Source: Polydactylus sextarius (lineage: Eukaryota > Chordata > Actinopteri > Polynemidae). Taken from it: DNA of 64,000 bases. The notes under the pieces are model-generated. The model saw only the letters and a program-made list of their open reading frames with translations, made no database searches and had not been told where the DNA came from. Location of the stretch: assembly GCA_016801845.1 (NCBI GenBank), contig CM028924.1, forward strand, positions 1,939,501 through 2,003,500, written 5' to 3'. A program made the position numbers and the translations under genes. Every line of letters begins with the position of its first letter. The stretch's first letter is position 1. Below, piece by piece: positions 22,680 through 34,732 of this stretch.

Positions 22680-23370
22680 ATGTTATTGACGGGTGGGAAA
22701 GTGAATGTGAAAGTGCACACATACATAGTTAAATATGTGTGTTTGTGCCAGATGTGGAAAAAAAAAAAAAGAATTGAGACTAAGAAAAGAAAAAGTGGGT
22801 AGAGAGACAAGAGAGGAAATCAGGAGTAAAGGCTTGAGACAGATGAATAGTGAGAGACAAAGGAAAGATGATGGAGAAAGTGAGAGTGGGAGAGAAAACG
22901 AGGGAGAGAGAGAGAGAGAGAGAGAGAGAAGGAGAGGGAGGGAAAAAATGTCCCAGATTCCCATGCCATTTAATAGGGAGCAAAACCAAACTGAGCTACT
23001 AATGTAGACTGGCTGAGCAGGGGGTAAAGTGACAGCATGAGTGTTGTTTGAGAGAGAGAGAGAGAGAGAGGGTTATCTGTATGTGTACATGTGTCTCTCT
23101 CTCTTCATCTGTATGTGTGCATGTGTGTAAGAACATATGTGGCCATAGCGGAGCACAAGTGAGGAAAAAAGCCTGGTGTGGACGTGCAGCTTGAAGACCG
23201 GACTTTAACTTAAATTACAGACTCTTGAATTCTGCTTTTCTTTTTTTTTTTTTTAAATCATGTTGGATTTTCCTGCATTTCCTTTTTTGGTTGTTAAAAA
23301 TGTGGAATACACTTTTCTTTCTCTCCTTTGAGTTTTAATCTCAACACACTCTCAGACGTGGTTCGTGGGT
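22680..23370 (+). other. kcnab1: Purine-rich region upstream of the second kcnab1 first exon
   Basis: The + strand is strongly purine-biased, with an AG run at about 22905-22929 and another near 23050-23071. It probably holds the promoter and part of the 5'UTR for the Kvbeta1.2-like exon, but no TATA box or start site can be fixed. Confidence 0.4.
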
Positions 23371-23408
23371 GGCGGCGGCGGTGGTGGTGGTGGTGGTGGT
23401 GGGGGGGG
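23371..23408 (+). repeat. kcnab1: (GGC)n(GGT)n G-rich run in the probable 5'UTR of the Kvbeta1.2-like exon
   Basis: Four GGC-type and about seven GGT triplets end in a run of eight or more G, about 100 bp before the ATG. The run has G-quadruplex potential on the transcribed-RNA strand. Confidence 0.85.
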
Positions 23409-23508
23409 CCTACCTGGACGAGTCTGAGGTGTTCATGTTGGTGGGACAGTCTCACAGACAGAAGGGAGAGACTCAAAGAAAGACTAAAGTGAAGAAGAGA
23501 GCAGGAAG

Positions 23509-23786
23509 ATGTACCTGTACAAAGCCACGTGTCCGGAGATCCCCAACCCGAAGCAGAAGGGGTCCAGAGGTCAGAGCGTGGTCCAGAATCAAAGCCAAGG
23601 CCACGGGAGGCTGGTGAACCAGACATCATCGGTGAGGACGGGGCCTCGACCCTTCGCTCCTCTCATGTTGTGGACGCCACATAAACCAAACAAGGTGGTG
23701 GAGCTGAAACAGCTGGAGGAGTTTCTGAACTTCCACTCGTTGACGCTGCACGACACAGTGAAGACTCAGACGGGGATGGTCTACAG
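23509..23786 (+). CDS. kcnab1: kcnab1 alternative first exon, Kvbeta1.2-like N-terminus
   Basis: The exon encodes 92 complete codons plus two bases and ends TACAG|GTAACC (phase 2). The start MYLYKATCPEIPNPK parallels the mammalian Kvbeta1.2 N-terminus (MHLYK type), including a cysteine at position 8. The end KQLEEFLNFHSLTLHDT...TGMVYR also matches, while the middle (about residues 20-65) is divergent and somewhat longer than I recall for mammals. The peptide confers rapid inactivation on Kv1 channels in the family. It lies 5.6 kb downstream of the Kvbeta1.3-like exon, so transcripts from that first promoter must skip it. Confidence 0.92.
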
Positions 23787-24322
23787 GTAACCTCACCGAC
23801 TTCATGGCAGCTCCTTAATGCTAAACCGTTGAGCTGACTGGTTGCTATAGCAACCGCTAACATCGTTACTGCTGAGGATGGCTCCCTATTGCTCAGATGC
23901 TTGAGATTGTCATATTTCTCTTGTGTTATTATCATTATGGCTCATTGATTCACTTGATCTTTAATCGTCTGTTGATGTTGATGGTTGTTATGTTGTTTTA
24001 GATTTTTCTGCACATCACAAACATCTAGATGTCAAGAGTAGAAAAGCTGCTCTCTAATCTGTTTGTTACTGCAACATAAACTGTATCTTATGGTCACCGA
24101 CTGCATCAGTACGACTATTGATCTCTATGAGAAACACACTGATTGATTGATCGCTCTCCGGAGGCAAATATTTATGTCAGAGTTTGAGTAATAACAGCAT
24201 CTAATCGTTAGGAAATCGTTACAAATTAATGATTTGAATAAACAGAAAATTGTTGTTGTCAGGAAGTGTCATTTCATCAGTTTTCATGTTTGGTCACAGG
24301 CTGGTTTGAAACATGTTTGATG

Positions 24323-24323
<1 letters not shown>

Positions 24324-24373
<50 letters not shown>

Positions 24374-24377
24374 ACAC
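24324..24377. repeat. (CA)n microsatellite
   Basis: About 22 CA units, then an imperfect CAGA break and a few more. Confidence 0.95.
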
Positions 24378-25464
24378 TTAAACTCACAGGAACAAATCAG
24401 GAGACTAATATGACAAATAACTGAATTCCTCAAAATGTAAACAAACTGCACAAAGTCCTAAATGATTCTTAACAAAACTATTAAATGTTTTGCTCTAGTT
24501 GATAAACACTCAGACTTTTATTGTGAAAGGACAAATGTCCACACTATAACATGTGCAGCAGCTTATTTCTGCTTCATGATGTTATGAAGCTGCAACATTT
24601 AAACTTCTCGTTTGTTTCATTGATGTTTTATCAGAATTCACACGTTCACTGTCACATGAAACATAAAATGGTTTTTATTGTTTTAAAGTCATGTGTCAGT
24701 TGTTGTTTTGTTTTTTGTAGATTATCATCTGGAGCTGAGCTTCATGTCAGTGTGATTGGAACAATGTGGATCGCTGCTCAGCCCTCAGGCTGTAAAGCAG
24801 CATGTTACTGTGTTGTCATAGTTGTGTTGTTGTCTCCAGTGGAGAAGAATAATCCTGAAAAAAGCATTTAAATCTCTTAGATATATAATTACTGTTATCG
24901 AGCACAACCACTTCCTTCATATTTATACAGAAACATATTCAGTAGAAACCACATAACACAAGTTATTTGCAGAAGAAATGCAGCACACTGTTGTTTCATG
25001 TGTGTGTCCATGTGTGTTTTATATTTGGAGAGGAGGCCGCCGGCTTAGTGTTTCCATGAACGGTATTTTAGTTGTTGGAAGAAGCCGTCTGCTTCTGATT
25101 CTGTGTCTATATTCTGCAGACATGACCATGTAACAATCAGTGTAATAATAACACGACTAAACTTATTCTGTTGTTACCATCACCAGTGAGAGAGGAAGAG
25201 GAAGGGATGAGCGGTGAGGAAGAGGAGGAGGAGTGTGATCTCCGTCAGTGTGTATCTGTGGCTATGTGAGCTCATATGGCCATGTGCTGTCAGCATTTCG
25301 CCTCGGGTAAATTGGCATATGTGTATACACGAGACCGATGCGAGTGTGTGTTTATTAATTTGTGGTTATCACCATGGTAACCTAATAAAAACAGCTGGCT
25401 GTGTCCACGTCCTTTTTCCAGGTCAGTGTGTATCTGTGGTCAAGACTGTGTTGGGGCATTCCTT

Positions 25465-25500
<36 letters not shown>

Positions 25501-26365
25501 CAACAAAGTATCCATGTGGTGGATGTGTGGATCAATGCTTTTATGAACTTTTACAAATGGCCCAAAGGAACAGATGTAAATCAGTGAGGAGCCCTCAGTG
25601 TCCTTCCAGTGACTTTTTCCTCTAAAGCCCCTCTGGCTCTGCAGAGAGAGAGAGAGAGTTGAGTCATGACGTGATGAAGTGTTTCTAGTGGAAGTTATTT
25701 CTCAACCTGTTCTAGCTTGTGATCCCATAAAACAAAGACACGTCTACTCACAATGTCCGATCAAAGGTTGTTACAGCTGCGGCCTGGAGTGATTTATCAT
25801 TATTATCATTATTATTCAGACTCATCTGTGTGTGTGTTTAAAGGCAGTAATCGTTGCTTCTTATGTGTTCATGTTCATTGTATCGCTAATGTGTTTCTTG
25901 ACCATGTAAAACACATGTTTCCTCGGGGACAAATGTGACGAATGTTAACGCTAATTATCTAAAAAGGGCCAGATATTGTCACTGAAGTGTTAGAAAAACA
26001 AAGATCAACCACTTTCTTGTAGAAAAAGCTGGAGGACCTGGTTTTGACAGTTTTGTCCTGAGTACTGGATCTGTCAGTGTTGCTGTTTTGAGTTCAGAAC
26101 ATGTTTTGCTTCAGAATAGGAACGTCTATATTTTCAATATATAAAAATCTAGTACATCCCCTTTTAACCTAGATGCAGTTTCAGATGCGCTCACTCAGAA
26201 TTAAAGTGGATGTCAATTCAATCAGTCGACTGGGACGTTAGATTAATCAGAAGCGTGTGATATTATTGGATGCAGAGCAGGGAATGCTGGGTAAGAGTCA
26301 CAATGGGGGGGTATTTAGACCTCCAGGGGGCAGAAGGTCACATTATGAAACATATGCCATGTGCT

Positions 26366-26368
<3 letters not shown>

Positions 26369-26402
<34 letters not shown>
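26369..26402. repeat. (TG)n microsatellite
   Basis: About 17 uninterrupted TG units. Confidence 0.95.
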
Positions 26403-26405
<3 letters not shown>

Positions 26406-29400
26406 CAGTCTGGATGTTTGTCAGTCCATCTGATTAAATCAGGTCCGTGTGAAGGTGACAGTTGTTCCTCTCTGCTCATCTGTCGCTCACGTTTTTCTTT
26501 CTTTCTTCTTAAAAGATGCATCATAGTCAGAAACTACATGTGCAATTTTCATCTTGCAGTTTTATATAAATAAAATATACTTTTAATAAACTTTATAGTG
26601 TTTGAGACGTCCACATTTTTCCGCTTGTTTTGGCCAAAGGAGTGTGCTTCTTTCTGAGACTGTTACTTTAACTTTGAGGCCTGAAACAAACACAACATTA
26701 CTGTGTTTCAACCCCAAATAAGAAAGAGAGAAAGAGAGAGAGCAGCTGGACTGGAGCCTCGTGTGTGTGTGTGTGTGTGTGTGTTCACTAACAGTGTCCA
26801 GACTCTGACATCTGCCTATGTAAGGAGAAACTGGCAGTTTATTTATTGTGGTGCTGAACAGACAGAAAAAACAAGAGTGAAGGAAGAGGTGGAGAGATGA
26901 GGAGAAACTAATAAGGTTTAAATGAAAATAAACAAGTTGATTCAGTATTTTTTTGGGGGGTATTAAAGGACGGATGCGATGTTGAGGCTTAGTCACAGCC
27001 TCAAGGTTTGTGTTGCTTATTATCACTTCTTATCAGTTTTTCTGTGTGTAATAGTTTGTGTATCTCTTTGTGAGTGTGTATCTGTGTGTGTGTCAGTCTG
27101 CGTCTCTTAATCAGAGCCTAATGAAGCTGTAGCTGGTAACAGATCGACACTTGAGAAACAGTGAGCAAAATTGTTCACTCAACCAGAGATTCATAGAACA
27201 TGCACCTGCAGGTTAACAGACACACAGACAAACATACACATGCAGATAAATGCGTCAATCGCTCATCCTTTATTCATCTTGGAAAACAAGTGAATATTTA
27301 ATATCGGAGCTGGTATCCTCACTAAATACTTAATTGGTCAGGCGGTTACAGAAAGGCGTGTGTGTGTGTGTGTGTGAAGACGAGTAACTTAATGATTCTT
27401 ATTTCATGAGTGAGTGATTTATTACACTGTGATTTCAGCTGTAAAATCTGAGAGTATGTGTTTGTTTTCTATCACATCACCAACATCGACATTTCTTAAT
27501 ATTTATAAACACAAACTGTTTACAACTAAACGTTTAAAGACACATCTGTGTTGACATATGGCTGCACAAGTACCTGGTTTAGAGGCTTTTCTATCATGAA
27601 TACTCGAAAGCTATTAAAGCAAAGAGTGCGTGTTAAACTGTGATGCGGTTTACACATCACAGGCATTAGACCAACAGAGCTCCTGTGACACGTTTGGCTC
27701 ATGACCGACCACGTAATAAATTACTTTGGACGGAGAGAAAGAGAAGAGAAAGAGAGAACCTCAGTTTGTAATTACAAGATGAGAAAACAAAAGGTTTTAT
27801 GGTGCAATGTCCAGTTAAGTTACAATACATTTCAGTTTTAGTTGTTGTTACTTTACAGACCAAGACAAGTTTGTTTATATGAATAAAATATGATGATTTG
27901 TTACAGATTCATCAGTTTAAACAAGTAGTTGGAATATTAAAAAAAATATAATGAATTTCACATAATTAATCAATTAAATGTTTAATTTTTTTAATGTAAT
28001 TAAGGACAAAGTAACAGTTGTGGACGTGTCACACTTAGTAAACTTTTTATTTATTTTATTTTATTTTAAACACACAAGCTCTTGATTAATCGATAAACTT
28101 ATCAGAACATTAATCTGTATTTTTTTTTAATTGCTGATGCTCTTTTAATGATATTTTACCTTAATATTTCCTCTTTATTTGCTTAAATCATTAGATTCAT
28201 ATAAATGTAGTTATGTCTTGTAAAGGTCGTAAACAACTTCTTCTGTCTCATTGTTGTGATTTAATTCTCTTCACCGTCGGGACTCAGCGCCCCCTGTGGA
28301 CAGGTGTGTTACTGCGTTTAACACAACCACGTGTTGTCTCTTCATGTTTTTTTTTTTTTTTTCCTGCTAATTAAATCAAACCACCGACAGAGAGAGTCGG
28401 TTTGCTATTTTCCTGTAGTTACTGTTTTATACTTGTTGTGTTTATGAGGAGACAACAGCTCTGGAGAAAAAGAAAGAAAAGAAAAAGAGAAAAGAAAGAT
28501 TCATCTTCAGACGCTGTGAGTCAAACATTAACACACCAACTCTCTTCACTTTGCTGCTGCTGCTGCATGTGCTTGTTGGTGTCATGAAGGTTATTTTTGG
28601 TCTAAATCAGGTCAGAGCTGTTTGTTACTTTTCCCTGTTTATATCTGGATTTTAATCTGTGCTGCATTGGTTCATGATGGTGGTGATGAGCACTGATCTG
28701 AGTGTAGTTTGTTATTGTTTTAATCTGATAATGAACTTTAACCAAATTAATACATTGTTAAATCAGTTCCTGTATAATATTATCTAATAAATACAAAGAT
28801 TAGTTGATTTAACAGATAATCAATTAACTACTTAAAGTCATTTGTGGAGAGATAAGTCACATTCTTCATGTTGTCATGTTAACTTTGTTTCTGTAGCAAA
28901 AACCAAGTTTTAATGGAGATATGACTGACCCCAGTCTGACCTCTGACCTCTGTCCATGATGGTCCATTTGATTGATTAATATTAATGTACATCACTTGAC
29001 TATAAAGTCCATTTTCTACTACATTCCTCATGAGTCTGACTTTATTAGAAGCTGCGGTTGTATTAAAGATCAATGAAGCCATTTGAGACAAGTAGAGAAG
29101 GATCAACAAGACTCAGCTGAGCTGATTGATTGTTTAGTTCGTTGCCTAATCTCCTTCACACTTTACTTTATAAATGTCTCTTTAGGGACATTTTATTGCT
29201 GATTAATTCTCCAGAGGCTTTTCTATTGTCTTAACCTCAACATTGGAAACTAAACCTTAATGTATTTCTACTGATCAAGTCTTCAGCTGTTGACTGAGCT
29301 AATACATGTTTGTTGTTCTGAAATCTACTGTAGTGTTTGAAATATCACACACACACATACGTGTACGTACGGGCACAGGCGTGTGGTGTTTCCCTTGTCT

Positions 29401-31204
29401 CAGCAGTAGCTGACATTGTGAATCAATAGAGCATCAGTTTGCCCTATTGATGTTTTCTTTTATGTGAGCGCCAGGCAGGAGTTGACGTGTCAGGACGAAT
29501 TAAACTTACTGTGGGTCACCGTGCTCGGCTGATCAATCGTTGAAAGTTTCTCGGCTTCAGAAACGGTCACAGTTTGTAGAGAAGTTGAACCCTGATATGA
29601 ATTCTGGGAACTTATTTCCTGGGAACGGGTCGTTTTAAAATAACAAAAAGATGACTAGAAATTAACCGTCTCTGTCTGCGTTTCTCTCACTGCTTCAGTC
29701 TCACTGTATCGCTGCCTCACTGCTCCTCCTCTCTCTTGGTATTTGTCCATTATTGATGAGGAGTGATAAGTGGTTATTTAAGAGGCAACGCTCTCTTTTG
29801 GTCTCTGAGGTCGCTTGAGGATAACGCCTCAGTGGAGCTTCGTCTTACTCTCCCACTCTGCTGCTGCTTAATGTACACACACAAACACACACACTCTTTT
29901 TACTTTAAATCTATTAACTGATGTTCAAGGTGACTCTTTACCCTGTGGCGAATCCAACCACAGCCAAAACACTATAACTCATAATGATCGGCTTGTGAAG
30001 TCTGTGCAAACGTCCATATAACTCAATTAGAAATCCCCACAGGGAGCTGAAAGGTGTGTGTGTGTGTGGCAAAGATTAGACTATAATAATTTTCCTGTCG
30101 TTGGCCGCACATCTTTCAAGATAAGACTAGTAATTTAATACTTCCTTTAATTCCTAATGATGACACATTACACTTGAGGGTTAGCAGCGTGGGCGTGTGA
30201 TGAACCTCTGCAACAGAGATGGAAATACTTTCAAAGATGTTTAACAGTTGTTTAGTTCATGTGAGTGGAGGCGGATACAGAGAGGAGCGTCCTAGGAGAC
30301 ACAGGAGGAGATCAAAAGACAAAAAGAAAGATGTGCTGTGTTTAGTGTTGCAGTGTTGATTGGTGGCGTCACCACTAGGGGGAGCCGTGGCCCTGCTGTC
30401 ACTTTGATGAGAGCACAGAGCTGCTGGTGTGTGTGTTCCTGTGTGTCATGTCATGAGGAGCAGCAGTGTCTGAAGTCAAAGCTAAATTAGTCACATGTGT
30501 TCATCAATACAAACGTAGATATTTTATTGATTTGTTTGTCGGTGTGATGTTTGTTTAAGCGGCGATGCAACGTTTCCTCGTTGTATTTATTGTTCTCAAG
30601 CCAGAAACTAAAAGGTTGTGCAGCCTCATGCTGCCAAAAGTCGATTGTTCGCCGGATCTCCAGAGATTCAGTGCGTTTGCCAAGAAAAGGAGGAAATGTT
30701 TGACCACGGTGAAATATTGCTTTAAGAGATGCTGCAGTGTTCAAGCAGTATGAATGTCGCCTGCTGTGGACTGCAGAGAGACCTTTGGCTCAGAAGGGGG
30801 CAATATAATATCCAACCTGGCTCCTTCAGCACATAAAACAATTACCTCACCTCTTCCTCCTCATCTCACCCCCCCCTTCCTCTCATTTCCTCCCTCTTCC
30901 AGCAAACCAATTTTCTCAGCGGTTTCTTTTTATCTTACAGCTTTTTTTTTTTTAAAACACTAACTGCTGTCGCCCCGTTCGTGTGTGTTTCTTCCATTTC
31001 TCTCTCTCCTCTTCTACAATCCCCTGGTCCCATCATTAGTCATTTCACTCCATCTGTGTGTGTGTGTGTGTGTGTGCATTTGCACCCAGAGCGGACACTC
31101 AGTTTTTAGTGTCACCATATATCTCCACTTTACAGCACTAAGCTGATACACTGACGCAGGCAAAGTTTAAACTTCCATGTATCAGCACTTTACTTGTCTT
31201 TCCT

Positions 31205-31206
<2 letters not shown>

Positions 31207-31270
<64 letters not shown>
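31207..31270. repeat. Long (TG)n microsatellite
   Basis: About 32 uninterrupted TG units, one of the longest dinucleotide runs in the window. Confidence 0.97.
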
Positions 31271-31272
<2 letters not shown>

Positions 31273-34100
31273 TCACAGATTGTAATATAAAGAAGTGGAG
31301 TCTGAGTCTTTGCCAGATTTCTTTCTTTTTTGCATGTGAGTGACTTGATGTGTGTTTCTCAGTGCAGTTCTGTCTGTGTTGTAAAAAAAAAAGGAATAAA
31401 TACACTGTGGTTTCTTTCAATGCTGCTTTTATTTATTTATTTATTTATCTTTCATTTAAAGAGAAAAGGTTAGAGGACCAAGAGCAGAATATAAACAACT
31501 GCAATCATGATAACAACTAAGTGTAGCACATACGCTGTTGCTGGTGACTTTACTGCAGTGTTAGTCATTGTTTAAACGCTGCAATAAGAACAGGCAGAGT
31601 TGAGTTGGAGCATCTATACCAACACATGTATTTATATATATAAATGAACAGTAAAGTGTTTTAGTGGCGTCAGTGCAGCAATGCAGCACAGATGCAGTGA
31701 TCCATGACTGGTGACTGCAGTCTTCATTACAATGTTGGTTTTAAGAAATTAGTCGACAGTGTTGCAGGAAGTTTTGATCACTTCAGATTAAATAAAAGAC
31801 TTCAAAAGACTAATACATGTGTTATTAATCTATATAATGTTTGTGTTGATTGTTTAAACCAACAGTGGTGTCGGTGTGTGTGGTTTTTACATAGAATCAG
31901 AGGCGTCACGTGCGACACAACAGCCTCAGCATCTTTCTCTGTATTGATCCGACTCTGTAAATACCTGTAGTTTAATAGCAGAACAACTGTGTGTTATGTG
32001 TTTGTAATCTTCCTACAGAACAGCCTGTATCTCTCTCTGTGGTCTTCAGAGAACTGTGGGCAGCTCATTCAAAATGCTGCAGTCTGACTTGTATCAAGCA
32101 CTAAGAAAAGCAGGCACACTTCACCCGCCTTCATATCACTGCATCGGTTTCCAGTATGCAGTGATTTGACAAGGGTGTTTCACTCGTGAATCGCTTTGCT
32201 TCGTGATATATTTAGAAGTTATTTGTCCATCCATGCTGGTATTCGTGTTGTTGTTGTTGTCGGTGGAAAAAAAAAAAAACCTCTTGACCTTGAGAAGTGT
32301 TTGAGTTTGTGCTGTTTCTGTTTGTCATATTTGAATTTATTTTCCCATAAATGAAGTTTAACTAGCTTTGCCTAACCTCTTCCCCCCTTAGTACAATAAT
32401 ATTACTGAACATTTTTCATTTGCAGTGTTTTCCTGTTTCCTTGTATTATAGAGCGTGATTTAATCTTCCCCGGCAGCAGCAGCAGCAGCAGCAGCTGCAC
32501 ATACTGATGGAAACAATTTTACCTGTTTGCCACAGACACGGTCAATAAATCTTGTTTGATGAGTTGTGTGATGCGCGGATGATAAATGGTGTGAGATGTG
32601 GTGCAGAAATTCCCTGTCAGCACACACGAGTGATGGGGAATCCCTTGGACTCGTCCTCACACACACACACACACAAACGTATGTTGGTCGCTGTAGTTGT
32701 GAAGACACTCGGACACATTGACCTAAACTAAAATCTGACTATAACCTAAAGAAGAAAGGCTGAACGTCTGAGTGAATCTGAAGTCCTTGAGTTTTTTTTT
32801 TTTTTTTTTTTTGTGACTTCACAGGTCGTCAGGGACCAGTCTGCTCAGTGTTTACTTGGACTGAAACCAAACACAGTGAAGTTGCATTCACTTATTATTC
32901 TGCACACAACCGAGATAAACTTCCAGACAATATTAGATGTATCTCATTGTTCACCTTTACTTTTAATCACTATTAAGTTAAGTTACATGTGGTTTTTTAC
33001 TATGTGAAGTTCTTTGATTTGTGCTACATAAATAAACTCTCCTCACATTGCCTTAAATGTCACAGTGCAAATCTGACTTAAAAATATAGCAACAGAAATA
33101 AAGTGAACCAGATAGTTTGGTACCGAAAATATGTAACTTGTCCCAAACTAACACTGGTATTTGAACAGGGATGTGTAGATTATTTATAGACGGTGATATG
33201 TATAAAAGCAAAGCAAAAGTACGAACCGAAGCTTGTTTTTTACTGACTGAGCCAGTAATCATCAGGTAATCAGAGCATGAAATTGAAGCAGAGGGAGATG
33301 CACGTTCGACTAGACACAGGTGTTTGATGTAATCCAACTAACAACTAAGTGATGAGCTCAGCGGAGCAGGTAGATGAAGCAGATATGCTCTAATCAGTCA
33401 CTGTGGTTTCTCCTACAGACATTAAAACACACATGTAAAAACACATGTAGATGATTCACGGCAACACAAACACAGATGGATGAACCAGACTCTTTTAATC
33501 CAACGAGAAAAGTTTCTCATCTTAAACTTCATTTAAAAGACATTAACCTTGTCTGCTTTATTCTTTTTGTGGAGATTATTTTATTTTTTAGATCCTGCAG
33601 TACAGAAACTTTAATTTGCAGACTGAAACTTGTACCCAGTGAATGCTAGTTGGCATTCAAGGCTTCTTTTTGTTCTTTATAACAAAGGAATGATATGGGC
33701 ACCCAAGTCTAAATTATATTCAGACTGATAGAGCGTAGAAAGCTTTGTTCTCTTGTTGTTGCTCTTAATGCTGTCTGTCAATTTGTTTCATGCTCAGGTG
33801 GATTCAGTAATGAATTAGTGAAAAAAGTGTTTATAGGTGAGAAGTTATTCAGCTTCTGTTTGGGTTCATTTAGTACAACAATGTTTGTAGTTACTCTGAT
33901 CTTTTAGGGAATTTATTTTTATTCTATGGTTCATTTTGATCTTTGTATGTGTGTTAAGCTCTTGTGCTGATGCAGAAAATGGTTTTACTGTTCACGGAGC
34001 TGAGCAGCAAACGTGTAGAATCTCTCACATCGATCAATTTGACATATTTTGTCGTCAGTGATGGAAAGTAAAGGAAAACTTTCCAGCAAGTCCTGTACTT
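31271..34100 (+). other. kcnab1: kcnab1 intron, region around the LINE scrap
   Basis: Apart from the LINE fragment, the stretch holds an ATTT tract near 31430-31448, a short (GCA)n run near 32475-32494 and T/A tracts (for example about 32793-32812). No exon is seen. Confidence 0.6.
32061..32172 (+). mobile_element. Degraded LINE (L2/Jockey-type) reverse-transcriptase fragment
   Basis: Reading from 32061 gives QLIQNAAV, a stop, then STKKSRHTSPAFISLHRFPV. This follows the well-known LINE pattern QLIQNAAARLL...HITPVL-SLHWLPV found near the end of the reverse-transcriptase domain in L2-like elements. There is one in-frame stop and several substitutions, so it is an old dead fragment. The flanks could not be extended by eye. 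Confidence 0.7.
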
Positions 34101-34732
34101 AAAGTGATGGTCCAGAATAACATAAACTCTATTTCACCACGAATACAAGTCAAACTCCCCTCAAGAGATATTTTACGTTGGTTGAAGTAATATCCAGTTT
34201 GACCGTCTTTTGTTTTCACAATAAAAGTAAATGGGGCAGTCAGCCAAACGTATCTAAATTGTCATTTTTTAACCACTAATAAAGCTCAAAATATCACTTC
34301 ACTTCAGCAGTAGCATGAATAGGGTCCCTACACATAAACTGAAGTACTGATAACTTAGTAAGTGAACCCATAGTTTATTAAAAACACTGTTTTACAAGAG
34401 CGTCTTGTTTTCATAACTGCTGATGAAGGATGTTCCACATCAGCAGATTCATCATTTTCCTGAACAAGAGGCTGATGTGTCTGTGAAGAGCGAGGAAAGT
34501 GATAAAATGTGTAGGGACCCTATTCATGCTACTGCTGAAGTGAAGTGATATTTTGAGCTTTATTAGTGGTTAAAAAATGACAACTTAGATACGTTTGGCT
34601 GACTGCCCCATTTACTTTCATTGTTAACTATTTGGTTGTGAAAACAAAAGACTGTCAAACTGGATATTACTTCAACCAACGTAAAATATCTCTTGAGGGG
34701 AGTTTGACCTTCAAATTACTCTGGACCATCAC
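34101..34732. mobile_element. Palindromic MITE-like element, copy 1
   Basis: The left arm (about 34104-34335) starts GTGATGGTCCAGA. It is repeated inverted in the right arm (about 34508-34732), which ends TCTGGACCATCAC. The arms are more than 220 bp and highly similar over most of their length, including the segments GTTGGTTGAAGTAATATCCA and GCAGTAGCATGAATAGGGTC and their complements. A loop of about 170 bp separates them and no coding capacity is seen. A second copy lies at 38698-39378, which shows that this is a dispersed element. No clear target-site duplication was found. Confidence 0.85.

Larger units (their letters stand above)
23787..31200 (+). other. kcnab1: kcnab1 intron between the second and third alternative exons, first part
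   Basis: No exon is recognised. Landmarks are CA/TG runs at about 24324-24377, 25470-25499, 26369-26402 and 26762-26783, with a purine block at 28465-28500. The stretch at 27900-28200 is AT-rich. Confidence 0.65.

Noticed and set aside
22735..23007. Arg/Glu-rich + strand ORF
   Set aside because: It is a translation of GA-rich sequence upstream of a kcnab1 first exon, with no conserved pattern.
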